64,000 bases of DNA from Chlorocebus sabaeus (GCF_047675955.1 NC_132914.1:41813521-41877520); one strand, 5' to 3'; shown: positions 1-12,424, counted from the first letter of the stretch. Program-made: numbers and translations. The notes: generated from the letters alone by a model not told the origin.

Positions 1-106
1 TCTCACTATGTTACCAGGGTGGTCTGGAACTTCCAGTCTCAAGAGATCCTCCTACCTTGGTCTCCCAAAGCACTGATGTTATAGGCACAAGCTACTGTGC
101 CTGGCC
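1..106 (-). mobile_element. Alu left-arm remnant cut by window edge
   Basis: Reverse-complement Alu left arm: the 'ggtctggaac' block, 'tctcccaaag', then a CTGGCC end that is the Alu 5' end in antisense. The wording 'cactatgttaccagggt' resembles the older J/S class. It interrupts the L1 to its right, which resumes in mid-ORF2. Confidence 0.85.
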
Positions 107-858
107 CTGCTCTACTTTCCCAAGATTCATTTGGCTATTCACCATCTTCTATAGTTTTATATTAATTTTAGAAAAGTTTTTCTGATTTCTTTGAAAAAAT
201 GACATTGGAATTTTTATAGGGATTACATTGAATCTGAAGATTTGTTTAGGTAATATGGACATTTTAACAGTATTAAGTATTCCCATCTCTGAAGATAGGA
301 AGTATTCCATTTATTTGTCTCTTCTTCAGTTTCTTTCATTAACATCTTACAATTTTCAGTGTACAGATCTTTTACCTCTGGTTAAATTTATTCCCAAGAA
401 TTTTATTCTTTGCTATTCTTTTGTAAATGAGATTATTTTGATTCTCTTTTAGATGACTTATTATTAGTATGTAGAAACACAGCTAACTTTTGTATGTTGA
501 TTTTTTGTCCTCCAACTTTACTCAACTTGTTTATTAGTTCTAACAGTTTTGTTGTTTTGTTTTGTTTTGTTTTGTGGAGTCTTTAGGGTTTCCTGTATGT
601 AAGATCATGTTATCTGCAATCAGAAACAGTTTAACTTTTTCCCTTCTGAATTGGATATCTTTTATTTCATTTTCTTGTCTAATTGCTCTGACTAAACTTT
701 CAGTACCATGTTAAATAGAAATGATGAGAGTGGGCATCTTTTCTTCTTCCTGATCTTACAGTAAAAGCTTTCATCTTTTCACTGTTAAGTACGATGTTGG
801 TTGTGAGGTTGTTATATATAGCCTTAGTTCCATTGAGGTACATTTCTTCTATACCTAA

Positions 859-1143
859 TTAGTTGAGAGTTTTTATCATGGAATAATGTTGAATTTTATC
901 AAATGCTTTCTCTGCATTTGAGATGATCGTATGCTTTGTATCCTTTATTCTCTTAATGTGATGCATCACATTTTTTGATTTGTGTAAGCTAACATATCCT
1001 TGCTTCCCAAGGATAAATGTCATTTGATCATGGTATTCATTTAAAGTACTATTAATGTGGTTTGAGAACATTTTCTTAAAAATGTTTGCATTTATATTCA
1101 TTAGGAATATTGACCTATAGTTTTCTTTTTTTATAGTATCCAT
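859..1143 (-). pseudogene. L1 ORF2 reverse-transcriptase fragment
   Basis: A 94-codon open stretch of the decayed L1 ORF2 in the reverse-transcriptase domain. It keeps recognisable family wording such as NAEKAFDKIQ and the KKENYRSIFLMNI block. The strand agrees with the surrounding L1. Its ends are set by stops, so it is a relic with no coding potential of its own. Confidence 0.85.
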
Positions 1144-2223
1144 ATCTGGCTTTAGTATCAGAATAATGCTAGCTTCTTAAAATGAATTTGGAGGTATCCT
1201 CTCCTTCTGAATTTTTAGAAGAATTTGAGAATGATTGATAATAATTCCTCTTTAAATCTCTGATATAATTCACTTGTGAAGCTATCAGGTTTTGGACTTT
1301 TCTTTAGAGGTTTTTGATTACTGATTCAATCACTTACTCATGATCGGTCTGTTCAGGTTTTCTGCTTCTTCATTATTCAGTCTTGGTAACTTGTATGTTT
1401 TTAGGAATTTATCCTTATTACAGGTTATCCAATTTGTTGGAATATTATTATTCAGAGTGGTCTCTTATGACCCTTTGTATTTCTGTGGTATCAGTTCTAA
1501 TGTCTTCCCTTTTATTTATATTTTTATTTGAGTCCCTTATTTTTTCTTGGTTGGTATGGCTAAAAATTTATCAATTTTGTTTATCTTTTCAAAAAACCAC
1601 GTTTTGGCTTTGTTGGTATTTCATTGTTTTTTTAGTCTCTATTTGATTTATTTTTGCCCTGATCTTTGTTACATCCTATCTTCCACTAACTTTGGCATTA
1701 GTTTGTTCTTCTTTTCCCAGTTCCTTGAGGTATAAAATTTAGTGTTTTATTTGGAATCTTTCTTTATTCTTATTATAGGCAGTTATTATTATAAACTTCC
1801 CTCTTAGAACTGTTTTACTGCATCCTATCAGTTTGGGTATGTTCTGTTTTTATTTTTTGTTGTATCAAGATACTTTTGATTTCCCTTTTGATTTCTTTTT
1901 TGACCCATTGGTTGTTCAGGTAGCATGTTGTTTAATTTTCATATGCTTGTGAATTTTACAAAATCTTCCTGTTATTGATTCTAGTTTCATACCATTGTGG
2001 TCAGAAAAGATATTTGAGATGATTTCAATCTTTTAAAAATTTTTAATCTCTGTTTTGTGGTTTAACATATGATCTTATCCTGAAGAATGTTCCATGTGTG
2101 CTGGAGAAGAAGGTTCATTTTGCTGCTTCAGATGGAATGTTTTGAATATATTTGTTAGTCATTTGGTGTATGGTGTTATTCAAGTCTATTGTTTCGTTGT
2201 TGATTTTGATCTGTGTGATCTAT

Positions 2224-2445
2224 TCATTGTTGCAAATAGAAATTGAAGTCCCCTATTATTATTGTATTGCTGTCTCTTGTTTTCAGTTCTGTTAGTAGTT
2301 GCCTTGTATGTTTAGATGCCCTGGTACTGGATACATATATATTTGAAATTGTTACATTCTCTTTATATATTGACCTTTTTTTATTATTTAATGACCTTCT
2401 TTGTTTCTTATAACAGATTTTGACTGAAAGTCCATTCTGTCTCAT
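2224..2445 (-). pseudogene. L1 ORF2 endonuclease fragment
   Basis: A 73-codon open stretch from the endonuclease domain of the same old L1. It ends in IIIGDFNFYLQQ, the conserved GDFN motif holding the catalytic Asp and Asn of the APE-like L1 endonuclease. Flanking frames are broken. Confidence 0.8.
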
Positions 2446-3021
2446 TTAAATATATCCACCCCTGCTGTCTTTTGGTTACTATTTGATTAGAATATCTTTT
2501 CCCATTCCTGCATTTCAGCATATGAGTGTCCTTAAGACTAAACTGATGATGATCTTATAGGAAGCATATAATGGACTCCTGTTTTTGCTTTTTGAATCTA
2601 TTCAGTCACTCTGCATTTTAAGATGAAAGAATATAATCCATTTATATTTAAACTAATTATTGATAGGTAAAGACTTATGACTTCCACTTTTTAAAATGTT
2701 TTGCTATTCTTCTGTTCCTTTCCTTGTCTCCTGCTGTATTCCTTTGTATTTTGATGATTTTCTAAAATCCTATATTTTAATTCCTTTCTTTTTGTCTTTT
2801 GTGTATCTACTAGAGGTTTTTTCTTTGTGGTTACAATGAGGCTTGCATAAATTATCTTATAACATTCCATTTTAAGTTGATAAGAACTTGACTTCAGTTG
2901 CATACAAACATGCTACACTTTTACTCCCCAGTCAACATTTTATGCTATTGATGTCACACTCTGCATCTCTTTAGATTGTATATCTTTAACAAATTAGTGT
3001 GTCTATAGTTATTTAAATACT

Positions 3022-3177
3022 TTTTTTATGCTTTAAGTTCTAGGGTACATGTGCACAACGTGCAGGTTTGTTCCATATATATACCTGTGCCATGTTGGTG
3101 TGCTGCACCCATTAACTCATCATTTACATTAGGTATATCTCCTAACGCTATCTCTCCCCCCTCCCCCACCCCACTTT
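3022..3177 (-). mobile_element. Short L1PA-type 3' end fragment
   Basis: Antisense L1PA 3' terminal sequence: 'ctttaagttctagggtacat', then 'gtgcaggttt', then the C-rich 'ctcccccacccc' tract. It lies inside the inter-ORF region of the older L1, which continues on both sides. This is therefore a short, severely 5'-truncated later insertion. Confidence 0.8.
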
Positions 3178-3628
3178 ACTCTAAAGTTACAAGTGGTTTA
3201 TATACAACTATTGCAATATTCTGAACTTGACTGTATTTTTAACTACTAGTGAATTTTATATATTCAGATATTTTTATTTTGTCAATTAGCATCTTTTCAG
3301 TTCAATTTAGCATTAGGTTCTACCTTTAGTATTCTTTTAAAAGTCAGATCTAGTGGCAATGAATTCCCTTAGCCGCAGCTTCTGTGGAAAACTCCTTCTC
3401 TCTCCTACATTTCTGAAAGACAGCCTTGTTGGATATAGTATTCTATTTTAACTCTTCGTTTCCTCAACACTTTGAATATATCATTCCACTCTCTCTTGAT
3501 TTTCAAGGTTTTTTATTGAGATATTCAGCAATAGTTTTATCAGGGTATCCTTCTTTGTGATGAGTCTCTTTTCTCTTGGTGCTTTAAAGTTTCCCTCTTT
3601 GTTTAAGACTTTTGTCAATTTGATCATA

Positions 3629-4333
3629 AAGTATTCCCTCTCTATCTGTGAGGAATACATTCTAAGATCCCCAGTGGATGCCTAAAACTGTGGATAGTAC
3701 TGAATTCAATTGCCATCAGTTGGAACCTGTTTCTCTTCATGTGTTCTACAAACAAATTTAATGCCTTTTCCATCTTTGCTTATCACACATTGTGACCATA
3801 ACTTCTGCAGTCTGAGGTGCAACAGCAAAACTAGTATGAATTTACATTTTTTCTTCTTCATTTCATGGGTAGAAGATTTGTTCTTACCATGGATCTTGGG
3901 AAACTCAGCATACCATTGTTTTCTTTCTTTATTAAGTCAAGAGCTTTCACCTTTTCACTTGATGGCTTCTCTTTGGTATATCCAAATTTCCAGGATCACT
4001 ACTCTTGTGCTTTGGAGCCATTATTAAGTAAAATGAGTATTACTTGAACACAAACTGCAATACCACAACAGCCATCTGTTGATGGCTACTAAGTGACTAA
4101 ATGACTGGTAGCATACTCAGTGTCAGTATGCTGGAAAAAGGGATAATCCACATCCTGGACAAGAAGGAGCAGGATAGAGTAAGACTTCATCACTCTGCTC
4201 AGAACAGAATGCAATTTAAAACTTGTGAATTGTTTATTTCTGGAATTTTCCATCTAGTATTTTCAAACTGGTTGACTGACTGTAGGTAAATGAAAGCATT
4301 GAAAGTGAAACCACAGATATAGGGGAACTACTG
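3629..4333 (-). mobile_element. Tigger-family (Tc1/mariner, pogo-like) DNA transposon, internally deleted
   Basis: Degenerate terminal inverted repeats: the left end reads 'gtattccctctctatctg' and the right end 'gatataggggaactactg'. Both flanks carry a TA (3627..3628 and 4334..4335), the pogo/mariner target duplication. Removing the element and one TA rejoins the host L1 ORF1 sequence seamlessly. At about 705 bp it is far shorter than an autonomous Tigger (about 2.7 kb), so it is internally deleted. It keeps the transposase N-terminus on the minus strand. It resembles Tigger2 or a close relative. Confidence 0.8.
3880..4021 (-). pseudogene. Tigger transposase N-terminal (CENP-B-like HTH) remnant
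   Basis: Minus-strand reading from ATG at 4021 gives MAPKHKSSDPGNLDIPKRSH and then a stop after about 24 codons. A small deletion shifts the frame, and the VKALDLIKKEN helix-turn-helix wording resumes in another frame before a second indel. The start and opening residues are those of pogo/Tigger transposases, whose N-terminal domain binds the inverted repeats. The DDE catalytic domain is absent. Confidence 0.7.
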
Positions 4334-4561
4334 TAATGTGTCTCAGAAAAATATTCTCTGAATAGGTCCTTCTTTAGATTATTTGAGCTTCATGAATTTG
4401 GATGTCTATATCCCTCTGGGAAGTTTTCAGGTATTATTTCTTTAAGCCTTCTGTTTCTTTCTTTCTCTCTTCTCCTGTGACTTTCATAAATCATGTATTT
4501 ATTATCTTGATGGTACCCATAGGTTAGTATTCTCTCTTTCTATATATATTGTATTTATTTA

Positions 4562-4850
4562 TTTTTTTGAGAGAGGGTCTTGCCCTGTCACCCAGACTGG
4601 AGTTCAGTGGTGTGATCTTGGCTCACTGCAACCTTTGCCTCATGGGCTCAAGTGATTCTCCTGCCTCAGCCTCCCAAGTAGCTGGGACTGCAGGTGCAGG
4701 TCACTATGCCTGGCTGATTTTTCTTTTTTTCTTTTTTAAGAGACAGGGTTTCACTGTGTTGCCCAGGCTGGTCTCGAACTCCTGACCTCAAGCAATCCAC
4801 CTGCCTTGACCTCCCAAAGTGCTGGGATTACAGGCATGAGCCACTTGACC
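4562..4850 (-). mobile_element. Alu, antisense, full length
   Basis: A T-run at 4562..4568 is followed by both Alu arms in antisense (right arm about 4569..4725, left arm about 4738..4850). A 'ttttctttttttcttttttaa' spacer matches the middle A-rich linker. It is inserted in the ORF1/5'UTR part of the old L1. Imperfect target duplications are visible as 'tagtatt' and 'tagtata'. Confidence 0.9.
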
Positions 4851-6457
4851 TAGTATACTGTCTTTACTCTTTTTTCATTGTCATTCCTGTAACTGGCTAA
4901 TTTCCTGTGACCTGTCTTTAAGTTTGATATTTTTTTTCTGCATGATTAAATATGATATTATAAGTCTCTTTTGAATTTTTTCAGTTCTGTTATTGTATTC
5001 TTCAATCCAGGATTTCTGGTTTTTTTTTATGGTTTCTGTTTTTTATTAACTTCTAATTTTGTTCATGCATTCTTTTTCTGATTTCATTTAGTTGTCTGTT
5101 TCCTTTTCCATCCCATTGATCTTCTTTAATATGATTGTTTTGAATTCTCTGTCAGACAGTTCATAGATCTCAATTTCTTTGGGATTGTTACTGGCGCTTA
5201 TTACTTTCCTTTTGTGGTGTCTTGTTTATCTGATTCTTTATTATCTGTGTAGCTTTGCATTTGTGTCTGCATTTGAAGGAACAAATACCCGTTCAAGTCT
5301 TTACAGATTGGCTTTGGTGGATATTGATCTTCTCCTATAGTGTTCCCAGCTTGTTAGGATTTCTTGTGGGATCACGGTCAACTGGAATTTTAACTGGGTC
5401 ACGTGACTTTTGCTGGTTCTTACAAGGAGCACGAGTGTATATGAATTCTGTCTGGTCTCAAGACGGATTGGACTTTGGGCAGTAGAACTGACACTAGGGC
5501 AAGGGTGTGCTTTAGATTCTACAGTTGGCTCCACAGATGGTAGGCCTGTTACCAGGTAGGCTATTCGATGTCTTTCTCTCCAGGTTCTTAGGAGGACTCC
5601 CACTGGGTCACTAGGTGGATCCTTGGTCAGGCGGAACTGGTCCTGGACTATGGTTGAGAGGGGCTAGAACTGAGTTACAGGAGGTGCTTCAGGGTCCACA
5701 GCTGAGTTCAGTGTTTTTAGATCTCTCTCCAGGGTCACAGACAAATGTACCTCCTGCCAGGTTCTTGACTGGGCAAGACTGCCCCTGACTGCAGCCAAGC
5801 AGGGCTGGAGCTGGGTCACAGGTCTACTTCAGGATCAATATTCAGCCTGAGGCCCATTTCTGGGAGCATGGATGAGCATGTTTTCTATAAAGTCCCTTGG
5901 TGGGCAGAACTGCTCTCAGATCACAGCTGAGAGAAGCTGGAACAAAGTTAAAGGGGTCTTTCAGCATCTACAGTGGGACCAAAGTTGGTGGGACTGCCAC
6001 CAGGGCGTGAATGGGCATATCTCCTGGCAGATTCCTGTGTGGACAGAAATGCTCTCAGACTACAGGTGAGAATGGCTAGAGCTGAATTACAGGGCCTCTT
6101 TAGGGTCCACAGCTGGAGCTGAGATCAGCAGGTCTGTTGTACAAAGTGTATGTGGGCATGACTCCTCCCTCATTCCTTGGTGGATGATTCTGGTGGCAGG
6201 ATGAAGGCCAAATGGAGCTGTAGCCAAGTTCATAGGGGGATGAGGCTGTTTCTGGGTCTGTAGCCAGGACCACTGTTCATAAGCCTGGGGACTGGGTACA
6301 GGCGTGCCCTCTCAGACAGCCGTGATCAGTCTTGGACTTCGTATCTGAATCCTAAAGCTAGGAAAAGGCACTTTTGTCCATAAATAGCTGCCAAATTATT
6401 GTTCTGTGGGAGGGTATGAGTAGAGGATCTCCTAGTCTGCTATCTTGCTGACTCCTA

Positions 6458-8496
6458 GAATAGTTCCTTTATAAATATTGTAATAGATGAGGTTTCAATT
6501 GCTCAGCAGACACTTATTCCAAACTCCTAGACTTTCACACCTAAAAATGTGCCTCTGAATAAATATTTAATTTTACAGTATCAGTTTACATTTTTAGACC
6601 TATGAAGTAACATTAGAGTATTAATTCTTCTTAATCAACTGTCTTTACTAAAGGAGGTTCCAGGTGAAAATGCAGTAATGATATTAAAAATATCACAGAG
6701 CCTGTGGACTACAGGCTCTGACCAATAGAATACATACTGGCCATAGAACTAGAGTGAGGTACTAGAGTACCCTTGTTTCACCAGAGGTTAACCAGGCAGT
6801 GCTGGATAACAGGTAGGTGAGAGGCTCTGTGAAGGAGACTGGGGAGGCAAAGAAAATGGGACATGAGAAAATTGGGGCCCCAACTATTTACCAACCTATA
6901 CAGCCATATGAGTGCATCCTGTAAAGTGTATATATTTATAGCATCCTTGTGGGAAATGCACTTGAAAAGCCAAGAATGATGAGAAAATATCCTTATTACC
7001 CAAAAAACTTTGAATAATAATCAATATTTATTCTTCATTGAGGTTGTTATATTCCTTCTTGAAAAAAGAAATTGTGGTGATTTCATTCAGAGTTGTTTGA
7101 GGTTTCTCAAGCTCAAGAAAACAAAATCAAAAACACATAGACTTAACCTGGAGAAAATTTTGCTTAGGTCCCGCTATTCTTATTATATAATACTTGCAAT
7201 TTCTATCTATCGAGTTATAATAATTAGTTAGAACTTCTCCCATACTTATTTAATTCCTTTGAATTTCTGTGGTCAAAGTTACTCTATACCATAGCAGGAG
7301 ACAATCTGTACTTTTTATTTTAGAGGTCATGAGTCAAATTCTTTTGAAAGTTTGCAATTTTAATAAAATAATGAGTTTTAATAGGAATGTTTATTTTCTA
7401 AAATTTTAAAAAATAATGTATCTTTCCAGTCATGAGGAGAAAAAGTATAAGAAACATTTCTTTATATCCATTATATCAAAGTATAACTTGCTTCAAATAA
7501 GAAATTATGAAAAGGAAAACCAAATTTTTGGTTTAGGGGTTTATACTACGTACAATTGAAAAGAGAATTCTATGAAGATTCATATTATTTTTTATGAATT
7601 TCAATTATTATAAGACATTAGAGGGCAAAACCAGTTTTGTTAATTGCCAAAAGGGGTATGTGTTCTACAATGTTATTTCACCTCTATGTCTTTTCTTCTG
7701 TTTTCCTTTATTTCCTTTTTCTTTCTTGCATTTTTATCTGATTAAGTTAATTTCAAATAATTGGTTTTTTTCTTCTTATAATTCTAAACAATATCTAGCC
7801 ATCAATATAGCCCTGAAAAGCACAGGCTTGACTACATTTTGGACAATTCTCTGGCAGATTAAATTTCCATCACCCACATTTCAGATCTACTTTAAAAGTC
7901 AGCATTAAAGACTAATTTGAGTAATTTTCTGATTTTTAAAAATGCTTTAGTTTCAACTAACCCTCATTGAACTCCATCTGTGTATACTTATGCAAGATTT
8001 TATGGGGGCTAAAAAGATAGATAAGAAAAAATGTCAGGCTCCTAGTATCTTATAGCAGGGAGTAGGTGCTCTGACATGGAGAGAGGTCACTGGACCACAA
8101 GCCATGGATGATGTATGTCCTATGAGAACAAGCTACATTATTGGCTTTTAGAGGTGGTCCCTGTATGGAGCTTATCAAGTCTTGGAGATGGTGATGAGTC
8201 TGGTGTAACTATCCCTCCCTTTGTAGAAGGATAATGGAATCCAAAGATTTCCTCACCCATTCACCATCTGCCTTATCTTCTTACGTTGCATGTCCACTAT
8301 GCTTAGTAAACAGTGTACAGGTTTACTAAGAGCAACACACAGTGTTTTCTTGGGACACTTACTGCACTAACCAAAGTCATTTTTAAAATTGTTGTTAATT
8401 ATTTGTTCCATAATTATTATCTTAATGTTCTTTAGGGAAAATCTTGGAAGAGATGCTATTATAACTTTTCCTAATTGCTTTTCAAAGAAGGCATTT

Positions 8497-8498
<2 letters not shown>
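6458..8498. other. TMEM117 intron, no identifiable gene or repeat
   Basis: AT-rich sequence in which I recognise no repeat family. Short open stretches (for example 7594..7908) show no protein resemblance. The only local structure I noted is a perfect 10-bp-stem hairpin at 6696..6720. Confidence 0.6.
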
Positions 8499-8527
<29 letters not shown>

Positions 8528-8806
8528 GAGATGGAATCTCTCTCTGTCACCCAGACTGGAGCACAGTGGCGCAATCTGGGCTCACTACAACCTCCACCTC
8601 CCAAGTTCAAGCGATTCTCCAGCCTCAGCCTCCCAAGTAGCTGGGACTACAGGAGCACCAATTTGGCTAATTTTTTTTGTATTTTTAGTAGAGACAGGGC
8701 TTCACCATGTTGGCCAGGCTGGTCTCGAACTCCTGACCTCAGGTGATCCACCCGCCTTGGGTTCCCAAAGTGCTGGGACTACAGGCATGAGCCACCATGC
8801 CCGGCC
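8499..8806 (-). mobile_element. Alu, antisense, full length with T29 tail
   Basis: A T-run of about 29 at 8499..8527 is followed by complete right and left Alu arms ending in CCCGGCC at 8806. It lies only about 150 bp upstream of the exon acceptor, in the antisense orientation that can offer cryptic acceptors. Confidence 0.95.
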
Positions 8807-8924
8807 AACCTTTTTCATCTTCCTTTTGGCTTATAAACCTTAGGGTAGGTACTTACCAAGGGGCAGACATTTAATACAACACAGATAACATGCACTCTCT
8901 AGTATCTATATTTTATGCCTTATG

Positions 8925-8953
8925 TTCTTTAATGAGTGTCTTGTTCTTTACAG
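8925..8953 (+). promoter_or_regulatory. 3' splice site (acceptor) of the TMEM117 exon
   Basis: A pyrimidine-leaning tract 'gtgtcttgttctttacag' ends at the AG of 8952..8953. 'tttaatgag' at about 8928 is a plausible branch-point context. The acceptor phase fits: the exon's first G completes a split TGG Trp codon. Confidence 0.85.
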
Positions 8954-9113
8954 GACAGTTCTTTTTACTCTGACGTCTGTGGTTGTACTTGTGATTACAA
9001 CGGACTGGATCAGCTGGGACAAGCTGAATCGGGGATTTTTGCCCAGTGATGAAGTTTCCAGAGCATTCCTTGCTTCTTTTATCTTGGTCTTTGACCTCCT
9101 TATTGTGATGCAG
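8954..9113 (+). CDS. TMEM117: TMEM117 internal exon (160 bp), transmembrane protein 117
   Basis: The first G completes a split codon (TG|G, Trp). Then come 53 codons, from TVLFTLTSVVVLVITT, through a DWISWDKLNRGFLP loop, to SFILVFDLLIVMQ, ending on a complete Gln codon. I recognise this from memory as human TMEM117, around residues 203..256 of about 514. TMEM117 is a multi-pass membrane protein that has been linked to cell death under ER stress. The exon encodes two hydrophobic segments joined by a short charged loop, as expected for adjacent membrane spans. Flanks are a canonical AG acceptor and CAG|gtaagt donor. The 160-bp length is not a multiple of three (entry phase differs from exit phase), so skipping it would shift the frame. 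No other TMEM117 exon was found, as expected for a very long gene. Confidence 0.93.
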
Positions 9114-9119
9114 GTAAGT
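9111..9119 (+). promoter_or_regulatory. 5' splice site (donor) of the TMEM117 exon
   Basis: CAG|gtaagt matches the U1 snRNA consensus at all nine positions. Read-through into the intron would add 39 codons in frame before a stop at 9231..9233. Confidence 0.92.
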
Positions 9120-11489
9120 GTGTTTCCCTCCCCTCACCAAAGCCGCTGCATGCTCTGTTCCCAGTATAACAAACAGGATATGGCAGCAGGCTCCATAAAT
9201 CTAAATAAGTACAGCATTTACAATTACTATTAATGGGGCCTTCTCTGTTTATATTTTCAGCTGTTATACTGGGAGGAAAGCCAATTGGACTTTTGTAAGA
9301 GGGGCACCAAAAATGTATTTTATGAACATTGCAAGGTGGGCCCCTAGAAACCATATAGCACGTTGGTATTTTCTGCCTAGGCTTTAGGGGGAAAAAACAC
9401 ACTCAGAAACAAAAACCAAAAACCCTGTCATATAGTAAATGGAAAGCTGCAGACATGAGGATGATATAAAAGCAGCAAAGCAGGGAAAAGCAATTGTCAA
9501 AGCAACTCGAGGTTTTATAGCAGTTGAAATGGAGTGATGTAAAAATTCTTTTTCTGGTTATGGAAATTGTTACTTTCTTTCAGTATTCACCAGAGATCAT
9601 TCCATTTTCATGTAAACCATATTTTTGCCCTGCTTAGCAACAGATTTTTTCATACAATAGCATCACACTAACCAGTGTTACTCATATAATCTGGTGTGAC
9701 CGTTTGGGGTTTTAGGAATATTCTTTTGAATGGGACAGAAAGAGACACTTGCTATTTCTTGGCATTTTATCTTGCTCATTAAATATCCATCCATTTGTTA
9801 GACATTTTCTTATTGCTTTCATAAGGCAATTTTTTTTCCCTCCTGAGGCATTGTAAGTCACCAGGCTAAAGACTATGATTACTGAAGGAATACTCCATTG
9901 TATTCTGAATTTATGTGAGATTTCACAGGATAGCAGATTGATTTTCTCATTTCTAAAGGCAAAAAGAGGCTTTTATGAGAGATATTCAGTGTTGTCTCAA
10001 AAGAGAATAGCAGTTTATTTATTGATTTTTTAAAATTTGTTAAATAATAGATCTTGGGCGTTAGGTTCCAGATGGTTCTTTGAGTATATGACTATTTTAA
10101 TGGCTAATGTTTTAAAATACACTATCTTTTAAAAAAGTTATTTGAAGAGATAAAACGGAATATTTTTGTCGCATTTGAAAATTGATAGATTTCTTATTTC
10201 GTGAAATAGCAATGGAAAAAGCTTTCCAATCTGACTTTGAGTCAGACAGCATTGGCAGGTTCTAGATCTGTCTCTCACTAAGCTGTAGGACGTTCCATGG
10301 ATATCTACAGAATTGAATTTTTAGCACTTATGCAATAATGTATCATGCATTACTTATAAAAATATTCTTCTATTTCCTAACTAATATAATTCCTCATATA
10401 AAATGTCCACATTGGCCAAATGGCCTACTGATACCTCTCTGAACACATCTTAAAGTCAATGGTATTAGTAGCCAAGTAGACTATTGTCTAATTGAATTTG
10501 CTTACATTCATAGATTTGAGAGCATAAATTCTTTGATTGTCCATTACCATCCTCATGCTTCTACTCTCTTTGTGTAAGTTTTAAGTATTTTTCCAATAAG
10601 TTCACTAAAATCAAGGACTTCAAGTGGGAAAATATAACACTGTAATTTACAGATATTATGGATTCATTCCAAAACTGCTTAATAAAGACAGATGGAAGAA
10701 AGAAAGGATAGTCAGGATTTACATAGGCAGAGTCAGCAAAGGGGAAGGGAAAGACATTCTAGATGAAAAAATATCATAACAATGTGAAATGTCAATAACG
10801 TGCTGAAGTGTTCAGAGAGTAGAGCACCAACTGACCGATGATGAAGAGTTTATGCTGAGGAATATTTAAGTTTGGATCATTTTGGCTGCAAGTAGCAATA
10901 ACCCTGCCAAGCTAATTTAATCAAAGGAGGAAGGTATTGCTGCATTTTAGGGATATCCTACCCAATTCAAGAGGAGGGATGTAGTTGCCTCTAGGAACAC
11001 ATGAAAGCAGACACCAGGGTGTAACAGGGAATCCAGACCTAGCCTTTATTTTTTGTCTCTTATCTTTTATTTCTGCCTTCTCTTTTTTTTCTCTTATTGT
11101 AAAGCAGTCTTTCCAGGTTTCTCATTCAAATGGAAGAAAATGGCTACTGCCAACATCTCAGAGTGCAACCACCCTTTCTCTAGCTGTCAGGCCTGATTCT
11201 GGATTTCCTAGGAAGGAATTGCAGGAACTCATGGGCTCAGCATGGGAGGCTATGGCGATGAGTTCATCTGAAAGAAAAGGGGAGAGAGGTTGGGCTATAA
11301 ACTCCAAATTAATAGGTTTCTAAAATAAAGATGAGTAAAAAATTAGCCCCCAAATTTAGGTCTCTTAACTTCTTCTTTTCTCTCTCTCCTAACACTAAGT
11401 CAGCTAGCCAGGCCTACTGATTTATCTTTCTCTATGCCTTTAATACCATTCTTCTTTCTCATTTCCTTGCCACCATTCTTGTCTTGACT
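9120..11489. other. TMEM117 intron, no identifiable gene
   Basis: Unique-looking AT-rich intron. The 112-codon open stretch at 10985..11323 is low-complexity and not recognisable. Around 10870..10990 the wording 'ggctgcaagtagcaataacc' suggests an old dispersed repeat that I cannot name. Confidence 0.55.
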
Positions 11490-12065
11490 CCCCTCTATAC
11501 TATTGTAAAGTAATCTCCCATGGACCTTCTGCCATCACACGTCCATGTCCCTTTGTACCATATGCCCTATGCAGCTCTTCTTTATAACCTTCCAGTTGGA
11601 AATATCATGTAGTACACTTCTCAGCCCTAGATATTGTCCATGACTCCTCATTGTCCAAGAGGAGTCCAGCCTCTGGGAGCTCTCTGAGCGCCTTCCATGG
11701 TCTGGCCCTGAATCCGTCTTCTCCCATGTCTTCTATGCTCTAGTTCCACCTAGATCAAAGTATTTGCTGCTGGGCACTTGCCCACAGAACACTTATTCCC
11801 CAGTGTCAGAAGTCTCTTGTTCCTCTACAGATTGTGCCTTTTCTGTTCTGCTCATTTAGATCCTACCATTGGAGACCATTTCAACTCTCTCTTCATTAAA
11901 GCCACGTGATCACATCCTCTTCAGAACTCCTGTAGCACTTTTTACTTAAACTGCAAATCAACATGTCACTTTTTCCTTATAACTCTTCATATCCCTGGTG
12001 CTTCCCAAGCAAAGTGCCTTACATGGCAGGATTAGGCCCAGAGTAATAACTGCTTGATGAGGATA
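11490..12065 (+). mobile_element. LINE L2 3' region, sense
   Basis: Degenerate L2 wording: 'catggtctggccctgaatcc', 'cactttttacttaaactgc', 'agtgccttacatggcagg', and an ending 'ataactgcttgatga' in place of the usual LINE2 tail. Strongly diverged, so the left boundary is approximate. Confidence 0.65.
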
Positions 12066-12424
12066 AAGAAGTGACAGCTCAGCACTGAGTCTTCTGCAAA
12101 CTGTATCCCTCTTTGTGAGCATCATGTAGAAGTTATAGGAACTAGTACATGTGGTAAGAGAGTTAATTTAACGAAATAGAGCCCCAGAAAGCGTATGTAC
12201 TCAAGGCATTTGAAAATATGTAAGACAAATATCCTAGCAAGTTCACAACCAAGTAAACTGTGTTCTAATTCATCCCATATTTACATATTTCAGATGAAAG
12301 AAAAATAAAGAAGTAAAATTAGTGTCACTAAAACACCTGTCCTTATTAGAATTATTTAAATGATTTGAAAGCAATCGATCTTAGGTTTTCTATTGGTAGA
12401 AAATTCCACTTATACTATAGAAAG

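Larger units (their letters stand above)
107..6457 (-). mobile_element. Old near full-length LINE-1 (L1M/L1PB-like), antisense
   Basis: Read on the minus strand, the element runs 5'UTR (about 6457 to 4950), ORF1 remnant (about 4950 to 3200), inter-ORF spacer (about 3000 to 2660) and ORF2 (2660 to 107). It continues past the left edge. Its 5' end is recognisable at 6430..6457, where the usual 'CCATCTTG'-type motif appears as 'gctatcttgctga'. Many stops and indels make it a fossil. It was later invaded by an Alu at 1..106, an Alu at 4562..4850 and a Tigger at 3629..4333, and contains a short L1 3'-end block at 3022..3177. Subfamily cannot be fixed by eye. Confidence 0.85.

Noticed and set aside
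3710..4027. 105-codon + strand open stretch
   Set aside because: It is the antisense of the Tigger transposase start region; the legible protein is on the minus strand.
9100..9402. 100-codon open stretch antisense to the TMEM117 exon
   Set aside because: It is a shadow of the exon and intron on the other strand, with no recognisable protein content and no splice or promoter support.
10985..11323. 112-codon + strand open stretch in the intron
   Set aside because: No recognisable motif, Ser/Phe-rich low complexity, no evidence of a retained gene copy.
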